Below, piece by piece: positions 1-7,243 of a DNA stretch of 64,000 bases (positions are counted from its first letter, which is position 1; the number at the start of each line of letters is the position of its first letter). The stretch comes from VSJD01 sp041653875 (lineage in GTDB: Bacteria; Verrucomicrobiota; Kiritimatiellia; JAAZAB01). Below the pieces are notes generated by a model. That model saw only the letters and a list, made by a program, of their open reading frames with translations, searched no databases and had not been told where the DNA came from. A program made the translations under genes and the position numbers. Where the stretch lies: NCBI GenBank assembly GCA_041653875.1, contig JBAZEM010000006.1:54589-118588 (forward strand), given 5' to 3'.

Positions 1-840
1 GCTGTGTGTTGATGCATGGTTTTCGACCTTCGGCCGGTTGCGCCGCACCCGGGGCGACAGTAAGAATGCCAGCAGATACATGCCGGACGAAATCAGCACT
101 ACACTGCCGCCGGTGGGAATATCCCAGATATAGGATGCCAACAAACCGGCAAAACAAGCGCCGATGCCGAAGATGGCCGCCAGAATCAGAATAACCGGCA
201 GACGAAACGACAGTTGGCAGGCGGTATTGGCCGGATTGACCAACAAGGCAAAAATCAGCAGGCCGCCAATCATATCCAGGGAGGCGCCGACCGTCATGGC
301 GCCCAGCAAGATGATTCCGTAATAGATCGGCGCTTCCGGAATGCCGCAGGCCGCGGCGAGTTCGCGGTTGAAAAGCGCGGCCACGATTTCTTTGTAAAAC
401 AACGATAGAAAAATCGTCAATCCGAGAAATACTCCGGCCAGAATCCAGACTTGCCCTCCCGTCACCGTGAGCAGACTGCCCCACATCAGATTCAAGGCGT
501 CCGTTTTTGGCCCGGGTATTTTCGCCATCAGGATGAGCGAAATTCCCATGGTGGCCGAAAATATGATGCTCAGCACAACATTGGACGAAGCCTGCGCTTT
601 TTCCGCCACCGGTCCCACGGCCAAACCTGCCACGGCGCAGGCAATCATGGCCCAGACCAGCGGGGATTGCCCGGCTAACAACCCTATGATCGCTCCCAGA
701 AACGCCGCATGGGACATGCATATCCCCAGAAAGGGGATTTGCATCAAAGTCAGAAAGACTCCGATAATCGCTATGCTCCCGCCGCCGAAAACACAGGCGG
801 CCATTGCATGGCGGAAATATTCCTCGTGCAACAATGCCAT
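1..840 (-). CDS. Metal ABC transporter permease (ABC-3/ZnuB-TroC family), 3' end outside window
   Basis: Reading the minus strand from an ATG at 840 gives an open frame to the window edge, beginning MALLHEEYFRHAMAACVFGG. It is hydrophobic throughout, with repeated membrane segments and short loops typical of ABC-3 permeases for zinc, manganese or related divalent metals (for example ...MQIPFLGICMSHAAFLGAI near the N-terminus). The stop codon is not in the window. The start ATG overlaps the TGA of the upstream ATPase gene, so the two are translationally coupled. It should form the membrane channel of the transporter whose ATPase and binding protein are encoded just upstream. The metal cannot be read from the permease; nickel is suggested only by the NikR-like gene in the cluster. 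Confidence 0.85.
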   Translation of the reverse strand, partial: MALLHEEYFRHAMAACVFGGGSIAIIGVFLTLMQIPFLGICMSHAAFLGAIIGLLAGQSPLVWAMIACAVAGLAVGPVAEKAQASSNVVLSIIFSATMGISLILMAKIPGPKTDALNLMWGSLLTVTGGQVWILAGVFLGLTIFLSLFYKEIVAALFNRELAAACGIPEAPIYYGIILLGAMTVGASLDMIGGLLIFALLVNPANTACQLSFRLPVILILAAIFGIGACFAGLLASYIWDIPTGGSVVLISSGMYLLAFLLSPRVRRNRPKVENHASTHS

Positions 841-1559
841 CATGGCTGTCCGCCTTTCCGCATTGCCTGCCAATCATGCCGGTCACCGTCAAATTGTTTT
901 TGTCCGCCGGCCAACACGATTGTCCGTTGGCAGTTGGCGGGCACGGCGGACGCATGATGCGTAATCATCAAAACTGCAAAGCGCTCCTGAAGGTGCAGTC
1001 GCTCAAGTAATTGCAGGCAGTCCTGCCGGGCCGTCGTGGAAAGGTGGGAGGAAAACTCGTCCAGCAGAAGGAGATCAGGCTGCTGACACATGGCCCGGGC
1101 AATTTGAACCTTTTGCCTTTCGCCGCCTGAAAGTTGGCCGATGGGGCGAGCCAGCAAATGAAAAATTCCGGCATCGTGTGCGGCCCGATCCACGAGGGCC
1201 CAGTCGTTGGAATTTAACCGGTGTCCCAGCCCGGCGCGCGCGCAACGGCCGATGGCAATTACATCGCGTACGCTGACCGGCATGGTTTCGTCAAAGGCAA
1301 GCGTCTGGGGCACATAGCCGATCCGCCGCCGCAAGGCGCGCCGGTTCCGCCACGAAGCCTGCTGCCCGAACAGACCAATAATCCCCGAGGTTGCGGGGAT
1401 CAGGCCAAGGATGGATCGCAGCAGCGTTGTTTTACCCGCGCCGTTATCGCCCAGAACCACCGCAAATTCCCCGCGATTAACAGCCAGCGATACATTAGAC
1501 AATATGCGCCGTCCATGGAGATGAACGGTGAGATTGGAAATATTCAGGCAATTATTCAT
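840..1559 (-). CDS. Metal ABC transporter ATP-binding protein (ZnuC-like)
   Basis: A 239-residue ABC ATPase. It has Walker A (GDNGAGKTTLLRS), Q-loop (YVPQ), signature (LSGGERQKVQIARA) and Walker B (LLLLDEFSSHL). The last two residues before the catalytic position are unusual: DEF replaces the common DEP. It powers import of a divalent metal with the permease encoded next (overlap at 840). I chose the ATG at 1559 because ABC domains normally begin within about 10 residues of the LTVHLHGRRIL strand. An earlier in-frame ATG at 1595 would add 12 residues but lies inside a perfect palindrome and has no ribosome site; the 1559 start has only a weak one. Confidence 0.88.
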   Translation of the reverse strand: MNNCLNISNLTVHLHGRRILSNVSLAVNRGEFAVVLGDNGAGKTTLLRSILGLIPATSGIIGLFGQQASWRNRRALRRRIGYVPQTLAFDETMPVSVRDVIAIGRCARAGLGHRLNSNDWALVDRAAHDAGIFHLLARPIGQLSGGERQKVQIARAMCQQPDLLLLDEFSSHLSTTARQDCLQLLERLHLQERFAVLMITHHASAVPANCQRTIVLAGGQKQFDGDRHDWQAMRKGGQP

Positions 1560-1590
1560 ATGCTCAAATTGCAGTTTAAGGCCGGCTGAC

Positions 1591-1624
1591 GACATTCTAA
1601 CATTCTGCAGAATGTTAGAATGTC
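1591..1624. promoter_or_regulatory. Perfect 34-bp palindrome built from four 8-bp half-sites
   Basis: The sequence between the binding-protein and ATPase genes is a perfect palindrome. Its core is four consecutive 8-bp units: ACATTCTA, ACATTCTG, then their complements CAGAATGT and TAGAATGT. There is no T-run on either side, so it does not look like an intrinsic terminator. The doubled half-site suggests binding of two repressor dimers, for example a metal regulator of the Fur/Zur/MntR type. It could also form an mRNA hairpin that lowers expression of the ATPase and permease relative to the binding protein. Confidence 0.6.
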
Positions 1625-1649
1625 ATAAAAATAAATTGCCGGTCAATTT

Positions 1650-2492
1650 TCATGGTTCAGGATAATTATAGTTGCACACTGTCATAACATTCTTTTTTAA
1701 CGTGGTTTCGTAGCTGATCCGGCCGTTCGCATCGGGTTCCGGAAAGTTGCCGAGCACAACCAGCGGCAATCCCAGTTCGCGCGCCAGAGTCTTGCCGACT
1801 TTGCCGCTGCTTTGCCGATTATCCACGACCAGGCGCGCCCGTGCCCGGCGCGCTTGTTGCATAACCTTCTGAAGATTGCGCAACGAGACATCGTCGTCAC
1901 GCTGGAATTCCGCTGCCACGCCGAGTCCCACCCAGGCGACCCAGTCGGCGTTCATGGTTGAACATACTGCCGGCAAAGCCCGGATTTTTTTCGAAGCCGG
2001 CTGCAATTCCGCTTCCAGTGCGTCAATCCGTTTCCAATACGCTGTCAAATTTGCGCGGAATAATGCGGCGTGCTTTGGGAACTTGCTTGTCAGGATCGTG
2101 GCCATCTGTTCTGCTGCCTGTTTTTGGATTGCTGGAATCATCCAATTGCCTGGGATGACGACGGCGCTCAGCGGCGGGCGGGATCGGTCGTTTTCAAACA
2201 CCGCCAGGAATTTTTCCGTGCCGTGGCCAAGGATAAGAACCGCCCCGCGTATTTTTTCGATATTACGGGGGCTGAGCTCAAAATGTCCCGGGCACATGCC
2301 CCAAGGCACGATCGTTTCTGTCTGGTATAAACCGCCGGCCAGAGTTTCAACCAGCCCGCTTAAATGCGTTGTGGTGCATACCACAATGGGTTGTGTTGCC
2401 GGAACCGGTTCCTTGGCCATGGCCGCCGTTAGACAGGCGGCCATGGTAAGCATGGATAGTCCTGTTTTAGATGCGCATGCGTAAGCCGACAT
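1650..2492 (-). CDS. Metal-binding periplasmic protein of an ABC transporter (ZnuA/TroA family)
   Basis: This 280-residue protein starts with a signal peptide (hydrophobic ...MLTMAACLTAAMA). The mature part starts with the IVVCTTTHLSGLVETLAGG strand-helix of cluster A-I binding proteins. GMCPGHFELSPRNIEKI matches the first metal-ligand loop, VLILGHG the second strand, and the later lobe holds KTLARELGLPLVVLG. It is shorter than most ZnuA proteins and has no His-rich loop. It captures a divalent metal in the periplasm and hands it to the permease at 1-840. The start overlaps the end of the TonB receptor gene by 26 bp, which indicates a single operon. The metal is not decidable from the sequence; zinc or nickel are the main options. 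Confidence 0.85.
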   Translation of the reverse strand: MSAYACASKTGLSMLTMAACLTAAMAKEPVPATQPIVVCTTTHLSGLVETLAGGLYQTETIVPWGMCPGHFELSPRNIEKIRGAVLILGHGTEKFLAVFENDRSRPPLSAVVIPGNWMIPAIQKQAAEQMATILTSKFPKHAALFRANLTAYWKRIDALEAELQPASKKIRALPAVCSTMNADWVAWVGLGVAAEFQRDDDVSLRNLQKVMQQARRARARLVVDNRQSSGKVGKTLARELGLPLVVLGNFPEPDANGRISYETTLKKNVMTVCNYNYPEP

Positions 2493-4437
2493 AACCTGTT
2501 ATTCCCGGCATTGGATATCCCGGAATCTGTTCGTAATCCTTGTCGAACAGATTGTCAATACCACCGAAGACTTCCGCATATTTAACGACGGGATAAGCCG
2601 CCTTGAGATTTACCACGTAATAATTGGCCACTTTCCCAATGGCGCCGCCTGCCAGAATGTCGCTGTCATACAAATCGGCAACATACTGGACTTCCGCCGA
2701 AAGACGGAATTTTTTTATAGTGTATTCCGCGATGAAGCTCAACTCATTTTCCGGAACGCCCTGGCGGTTGGTATTCGGATTGCCGGTCTTGGCGTCGTCA
2801 ATATCCGTATAGGTGTAGGAAGCGTTCAAACGGCACGGTTCGATCGGCCGGTATTCGACCGCCACTTCGACGCCGCGCGTGTCGAAGGCGCCGGAGTTCT
2901 GGTTGATGGTTTGGGGCGGTGGTGCGGGGTTCGGAACCGTTTGAATCATATTATGCGCCTGCTGATAAAACGGAGCGATTTCCACGCTGGCCACCGAGCA
3001 TATTTTCTGGATCAAACCAACGTCGTAACCCCATATATCTTCGGGTTCCAACTTCTCGTCGTGGGCAGGGAAAAGATATAACTCGCTGAACCGCGGCTGG
3101 CGGAAACCGCGCGCCGCTTTGGCGCGCAATATGGTGGACGCGGTCACATGGTTTAACAAGCCGACCGTCGGCAGGAATTCGACGCTGTCACCGCAGTTGT
3201 CGTAATGCCCGCGCAAGCCCAGTGTGTTGACCCACTGGCGCCAGGTCAACTCGTTAAAGACATACACGTCGTTATTCTGCTGAATAAAACTGCCAAAATC
3301 CATGTATTTGGCCGGCATGTTCTTTTTGGCCCAAGCCACCCAGTCATCCTGGGGCCTGGCCCACAAATACTGGTATTCGTAGCCGACCGTGGGCGCGCAT
3401 TTCGTGTCGTCGTTTTTAAAAACGGTTCGCGAATACTCGGCTTTGCCCCCGAATGTCTGGTCCTTTGAATGCCAATAATCTGAAATCGTCGGCATGTTGA
3501 ACTTGTGGTCCCCGAAAGTGTTATAAGCTATGAACGAAAGCCGCGAATCGTCCCATTGGCCGGTCAGATCGACATTCCACGAGCCGCGCTTGTATAGCCG
3601 GCAATCGTTGTTGGTGTAGAGATTGTTAATTGGCCCCGGATCATGGCCAAGGTCGGCGAAATACTGGCCGGCAGCTTCCAACCGCCAGACATCGGTTAAA
3701 TCCTCTCCGAGCCGTAGTGACCCGAAGTCACCGCTGTATTCGCCGTTGGGGCGGTAACCGTCGGTTTGTTTGTGGTCATACGCGGCGTAATAATCGAAAC
3801 CTTGGATTTTCCCGCCGTGGCGCGCTAATCCATGCAGAGTGCCGTAACTGCCGTATTGCAGTGAGCCGTCGGTCTCAAAGCCTGGGTCCAGCCTGCGGCG
3901 CGTAATGATGTTAATCACGCCTCCCATGGCGTCCGAGCCGTAAAGCACCGATTCCGGGCCGCGCAACACTTCGATTCTATCCACATTGGCCAAGGGCAAG
4001 GTCTGCGAGACCGTGCAGCCGAAAAGCAACATTTTTTCGGGGCGTCCGTCAATCAGGGTCTGGATTCTGCGCATGTTCGATCCCAGCCCGCGAATACTGA
4101 CATCCTGCCGGCCGTAGATGGCGTCCTTGCGGATATAAACGCTCGGTTCCGCGACGATGGCGTCCATAACGTAGTCGGTGGTCAAAGCTTCGATTTGATC
4201 CCGATCAATCACGCTCACCGCCGAGGTCACGTTTTTCACCTTATTGGTCAGGCGCGAGCCCAGGACTATGATTTCGTCCACCCGCAAGTATGCGGGAGGT
4301 TCTTGCGCTATGCCTGCCGACGAAGCCTCGTTGGTTGCCGCCGGTGAAATGGCGTTGCTCGACACCTGTGCTCCGGCAACGCCGCCGAAGAGCATCGTGC
4401 CCGCGCAGATCAGTGCCCACTGGTTTCTTCTTTGCAT
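2467..4437 (-). CDS. TonB-dependent outer-membrane receptor, probable metal or metallophore uptake
   Basis: A 656-residue receptor with a signal peptide (MQRRNQWALICAGTMLFGG, cleaved after VAGA). It has a TonB-box-like segment (DEIIVLGSR), a plug domain (NVTSAVSVIDRDQIEAL to VLRGPESVLYGSDAMGGVINIITRR) and a 22-strand barrel ending in GYVGLRMRI with the usual terminal aromatic/hydrophobic pattern. It imports its substrate across the outer membrane using TonB-ExbBD energy, encoded at 4993-6858. The downstream genes are a metal ABC importer and the upstream gene is NikR-like, so nickel or a nickel complex is the best guess. I prefer the ATG at 4437; a start at 4476 would put 13 charged residues before the signal peptide. 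Confidence 0.88.
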   Translation of the reverse strand: MQRRNQWALICAGTMLFGGVAGAQVSSNAISPAATNEASSAGIAQEPPAYLRVDEIIVLGSRLTNKVKNVTSAVSVIDRDQIEALTTDYVMDAIVAEPSVYIRKDAIYGRQDVSIRGLGSNMRRIQTLIDGRPEKMLLFGCTVSQTLPLANVDRIEVLRGPESVLYGSDAMGGVINIITRRRLDPGFETDGSLQYGSYGTLHGLARHGGKIQGFDYYAAYDHKQTDGYRPNGEYSGDFGSLRLGEDLTDVWRLEAAGQYFADLGHDPGPINNLYTNNDCRLYKRGSWNVDLTGQWDDSRLSFIAYNTFGDHKFNMPTISDYWHSKDQTFGGKAEYSRTVFKNDDTKCAPTVGYEYQYLWARPQDDWVAWAKKNMPAKYMDFGSFIQQNNDVYVFNELTWRQWVNTLGLRGHYDNCGDSVEFLPTVGLLNHVTASTILRAKAARGFRQPRFSELYLFPAHDEKLEPEDIWGYDVGLIQKICSVASVEIAPFYQQAHNMIQTVPNPAPPPQTINQNSGAFDTRGVEVAVEYRPIEPCRLNASYTYTDIDDAKTGNPNTNRQGVPENELSFIAEYTIKKFRLSAEVQYVADLYDSDILAGGAIGKVANYYVVNLKAAYPVVKYAEVFGGIDNLFDKDYEQIPGYPMPGITGYVGLRMRI

Positions 4438-4520
4438 TTTCCGAATTCCTTTCCTGTTGTGTTGTTGAGGCGGCAACCATTGTTTGGCAATATGGCATCC
4501 GGCCGTCTTGGTCGACGCTA

Positions 4521-4545
4521 TAATACGATATATAAATTAGTATTA
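4521..4545. promoter_or_regulatory. Candidate NikR-type operator upstream of the TonB receptor gene
   Basis: TAATAC at 4521-4526 and GTATTA at 4540-4545 form a perfect 6-bp inverted repeat with a 13-bp spacer, inside the AT-rich promoter region of the receptor gene. A near-identical element with the same spacing (TAATAC, 13 bp, GTGTTA) overlaps the ribosome site of the NikR-like gene. Long-spaced inverted repeats are the normal target form of ribbon-helix-helix NikR proteins. Assignment to this regulator is inference. Confidence 0.5.
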
Positions 4546-4583
4546 CCGATAGACTAAAAAAATACAGCCAACAGAATGGCGTA

Positions 4584-4838
4584 TTATTTCGATGCCTGGC
4601 CGGTAGCGGTGGCAGTCAGGCCGCCGTGCTTGACGCCCCGCAGGGCGATCAGACGATCAGCCAGCGATATGACCCCCACCACGGCGCCTTGCTCGCTACG
4701 CCATTGTTCGTCCACCAGGTTCTTGCGAATCGGGTCGCGCGCGGCTTCCGATCGGTTCTGGCAGCCATGCCGGGTGAGAAACAAGTCGAAGGCGGCCAGC
4801 AGGTCTGACTCCAAGGCGGCGGGAAAACTGGCGATCAC
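4584..4838 (-). CDS. NikR-like repressor lacking the nickel-binding core
   Basis: This 84-residue protein aligns with NikR, which is normally about 135-140 residues. Residues 1-58 match the ribbon-helix-helix DNA-binding domain and linker (CQNRSEAARDPIRKNLVDEQW, EQGAVVGVISL). Residues 59-84 match the last strand and helix of the regulatory domain (ADRLIALRGVKHGGLTATATG). About 50 residues between them are missing in frame, including the four high-affinity nickel ligands of NikR (three His, one Cys). The GTG start lacks a close ribosome site: AGGAG lies 13 bp upstream, so translation may begin slightly earlier. It may be a degraded gene or a metal-blind DNA-binding protein. It heads the metal uptake cluster and probably autoregulates through the repeat at 4841-4865. 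Confidence 0.7.
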   Translation of the reverse strand: MIASFPAALESDLLAAFDLFLTRHGCQNRSEAARDPIRKNLVDEQWRSEQGAVVGVISLADRLIALRGVKHGGLTATATGQASK

Positions 4839-4840
4839 GG

Positions 4841-4865
4841 TAATACTATTTCTCCTTTCGTGTTA
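4841..4865. promoter_or_regulatory. Second NikR-type operator, overlapping the nikR-like ribosome site
   Basis: TAATAC (4841-4846), 13 bp, then GTGTTA (4860-4865). This is the same arrangement as 4521-4545 with one mismatch. It covers the Shine-Dalgarno region immediately before the NikR-like start codon, which is where an autoregulatory site would be expected. Confidence 0.45.
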
Positions 4866-4992
4866 ATCTACGATCGAAATACCACCATGTCAAGCAAGAA
4901 TATTTTAAAAGCGTATATGCTGTCGATATTTTCATAGACCGAAAGATTTATTCAGATGTCGATCCGCTGTCAAGGCACGGCGCCGAGGTCCA

Positions 4993-5757
4993 TCAGTTTT
5001 TTAGCTGGAAGCGGAAGATAATCAGAGATTCGGATGTTACCGGCTTGCCGTTTCTCCGGCCGGGGCTAAAACGCGCGCGTCTTATGGCTTTGAGAGCGGC
5101 TTGGTCCAGTTCGCGATGGCCGCTGGACTGAACTATATCTGTCCCATCAACCCGTCCATCCGCGCCAACCTGCGCGCGCACCGTAACATTGCCTTGCTCG
5201 CCGCGACGCCGCGCGCCCAACGGATAGACGGGGCGAACACCCGCCGACATCCGGGGCAACCCCTGAATGCCTTTGCTTAATCCATCGGCGTCGGATTGCG
5301 GCGCGGCGTCATCTCCCGATTGGGTGGAAGACATGCCCGAAGAAGCATTATCCGCCAATTTGGCCTGCGTGAGTTCAGATGGAGTTTCGGCGGTCTCCTC
5401 CGGCTGTTCCGGCGCCGGCCGGGATTCCGAGAGTGCGGCGGATGGATGGGGAAGATCAACCTGAGCCGGCGCTTCTTTTTCCGCCTCAGGCGCCGTATAA
5501 ATCGGCGCTTCAACGGGGGGCGCCGCTTGCGCCTGCATTGCGGCAATCCCGGCGGGAGGCGGAGCGAGGAATGTCATTGCCAGGCTGGATGCGCCCTGTT
5601 GAAAGATTGGTTGCGCCCGGATAGAGCGGCCGCCCCACAGGCCCGCCATGGATAGCAACAGGCCGACATGAAACAACAGCGCGAGCAACAGGCCCGCGAT
5701 ATAATCGCGCGGATTCGATCCGCATGCGGAACCGTTACACGAATCCCGACGGTTCAT
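4993..5757 (-). CDS. tonB: TonB energy-transducing protein
   Basis: A 254-residue TonB-family protein. It has an N-terminal cytoplasmic tip, one transmembrane helix (YIAGLLLALLFHVGLLLSMAG, about residues 19-39) and a Pro/Ala/Glu-rich periplasmic spacer. The C-terminal TonB domain carries YPLGARRRGEQGNVTVRAQV, then DQAALKAIRRARFSPG and a closing FRFQL strand. It transmits the proton-motive force from ExbB/ExbD to the outer-membrane receptors encoded on both sides. The frame is open further upstream, but only the ATG at 5757 precedes the anchor sensibly. It follows exbD by 65 bp of noncoding sequence. Confidence 0.9.
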   Translation of the reverse strand: MNRRDSCNGSACGSNPRDYIAGLLLALLFHVGLLLSMAGLWGGRSIRAQPIFQQGASSLAMTFLAPPPAGIAAMQAQAAPPVEAPIYTAPEAEKEAPAQVDLPHPSAALSESRPAPEQPEETAETPSELTQAKLADNASSGMSSTQSGDDAAPQSDADGLSKGIQGLPRMSAGVRPVYPLGARRRGEQGNVTVRAQVGADGRVDGTDIVQSSGHRELDQAALKAIRRARFSPGRRNGKPVTSESLIIFRFQLKN

Positions 5758-5822
5758 ATTTAAGGGTGTAGCGGCGGTTCGCAAGAACCGCGCCGGCTTA
5801 AAAAAATTACTGCGCGCTAAAT

Positions 5823-6224
5823 TCACGGTTTTTTCACCTCGAAGGCCACCGCGGCGATGCCGGCCTCCTTCAGCCGCGACAACAGCTCGATGCCGACGCC
5901 CAGGTCGGCGCCGCGGTCGCCGCCGATCAGCACGGCGCAGGAACCGCTGCGGGCGGCCGCGGCGGTTCTTGCAACGCAAGTTTCCAAGTCGCAGATTTCC
6001 CGATCCAGGCTGATGGTATTGTCGGCGGCAAGCGTAATACGGATACTGCGTTTTTGACTGCCGGCGTCGGCCACGCCCGCCGGCAAGGCCACTTTCAGGC
6101 CTTTGGAGAGGGTCATGGAAATGGCCGCGTAGATGAAAAACACCAGGATGACGAAGGCAATATCGATCAGATTGACCAACTCAATGCGCGCCTTCTTGTT
6201 TTCGTAGCCGGTGGGTATCCGCAT
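5823..6224 (-). CDS. exbD: ExbD/TolR-type biopolymer transport protein
   Basis: A 133-residue ExbD/TolR protein. It has one membrane helix near the N-terminus containing the key aspartate (ELVNLIDIAFVILVFFIYAA) and a periplasmic domain with AALPAGVADA-like and DRGADLGVGIELLSRLKEAGI segments. With ExbB it forms the proton channel that powers TonB. The start at 6224 has a good AAGGA seven bases upstream. The gene overlaps the end of exbB by 44 bp, so the two are coupled. Confidence 0.9.
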   Translation of the reverse strand: MRIPTGYENKKARIELVNLIDIAFVILVFFIYAAISMTLSKGLKVALPAGVADAGSQKRSIRITLAADNTISLDREICDLETCVARTAAAARSGSCAVLIGGDRGADLGVGIELLSRLKEAGIAAVAFEVKKP

Positions 6225-6858
6225 ATTCCAGTCCTTTCTTGTAAGCCACTTCGAACTGGGCGACAAACTGCTCCAATCGCCGCGCTTCGCGCTGGATTTT
6301 GCTGACCAGCGCGTTATAGGGCACCAGGGTCACCATGGCGATAATAAGTCCGGCGGCCGTGGCTATCAGCGCTTCCGCCAGACCGGCGATTACCGCGCCC
6401 GGATCCTGAATCTCCACGGCGCCCAGAATGCGGAAGGAGCGGATAATCCCCAGCACCGTGCCGAGAATGCCCAGGAGCGGCGCCAGGGTGATGACGGTAT
6501 CCAAGGCCGTCAGGCCGTGTTTCATGCGGGCGATTTCATCGCCGGCGGCCACCTCAAGACTGCCTTCCAGGCCGTAGGCATGGTGCTTTAACCCCGCCGC
6601 CAGGATGCGCGTCGCGGCGAAGGGATGGAGGCGCGCTATTCGGATGGCTTGATCGAATTCGCCGCATTCGGTTTCTTGCATAAGCTGGTCCAGCCATTCC
6701 GCGCGTTGCGCGCTCATGCGCTGGCGCCACCAGAATAGCAGGCGCTCGATCGTGATCGTCGCCGAGAGCAACGAACAGATCATGAGCGGCCACATCACCG
6801 GGCCGCCCTTGAGAATGACCGACCAGACCGCGCCAGAACCTTCAATGTGCATCATCAT
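6181..6858 (-). CDS. exbB: ExbB/TolQ/MotA-family proton channel protein
   Basis: A 225-residue protein with three membrane segments: residues about 12-34 (GPVMWPLMICSLLSATITI), 105-127 (LITLAPLLGILGTVLGIIRSF) and 150-172 (LIATAAGLIIAMVTLVPYNAL). These are separated by a large cytoplasmic domain, as in MotA/TolQ/ExbB channels. It is the first gene of the exbB-exbD-tonB unit. AAGGAC lies seven bases before the first of three consecutive ATG codons. It likely serves both the metal and the cobalamin receptors flanking it. The unit is separated from the cobalamin operon by a repeat island. Confidence 0.9.
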   Translation of the reverse strand: MMMHIEGSGAVWSVILKGGPVMWPLMICSLLSATITIERLLFWWRQRMSAQRAEWLDQLMQETECGEFDQAIRIARLHPFAATRILAAGLKHHAYGLEGSLEVAAGDEIARMKHGLTALDTVITLAPLLGILGTVLGIIRSFRILGAVEIQDPGAVIAGLAEALIATAAGLIIAMVTLVPYNALVSKIQREARRLEQFVAQFEVAYKKGLEYADTHRLRKQEGAH

Positions 6859-6871
6859 TTTTTAGTCCTTG

Positions 6872-7243
6872 ATACGTAGGAATTTCCCGCCATAGGCGGA
6901 TCCGCCTCCGGCAGACAAAACATAGCGGTTCTAACGAACCGCAACTACACCAAAGCGGTGTAGTTGCCGTTCGATAGAACGGCAAAGTCGCGGCCTTTGG
7001 CCGCCTAACTCGATGTTAAGGAAATTCAATCTGATGTAGAGCCGGTTTTATACCGGCTATCCTATGCCGAAGATAGCCGACGTAAAGTCGGCTCTACATG
7101 AAAAAGCCGCCCCGCTGCGGGGCCTAACTTGATGTATAGGAAATCCAAACCCGCCGGGTCAGGGGACCCGGCCTACAATACTGTAGGCCCGGTGCCCTCA
7201 CCGGGCGTTATGAAAAAGCTGCCCCGCTGCGGGGCCTAACTTG
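6872..7243. repeat. Composite palindromic intergenic repeat island
   Basis: The 339-bp gap between exbB and the ATPase gene is made entirely of palindromic modules: GCGGTTCTAACGAACCGC, a GCCGTTCGATAGAACGGC hairpin, GTAGAGCCG.../...CGGCTCTAC, two GCCCCGCTGCGGGGC units and CCGGGTCAGGGGACCCGG. They are joined by a linker close to CCTAACTTGATGTATAGG. The segment 7139-7241 recurs almost identically at 55231-55331. The last module runs into the ATPase coding sequence and supplies its stop codon. Confidence 0.85.

Noticed and set aside
1..840. Several short plus-strand frames (6-1010)
   Set aside because: They are antisense to a well-formed ABC-3 permease on the minus strand that continues past the window edge.
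4521..4545. Fur box upstream of the TonB receptor gene
   Set aside because: The half-sites do not match the GATAATGATAATCATTATC pattern; spacing fits a NikR-type operator better.
5277..5725. Arginine/proline-rich frames over the TonB spacer
   Set aside because: Out-of-frame reading of the Pro/Glu-rich linker of TonB.
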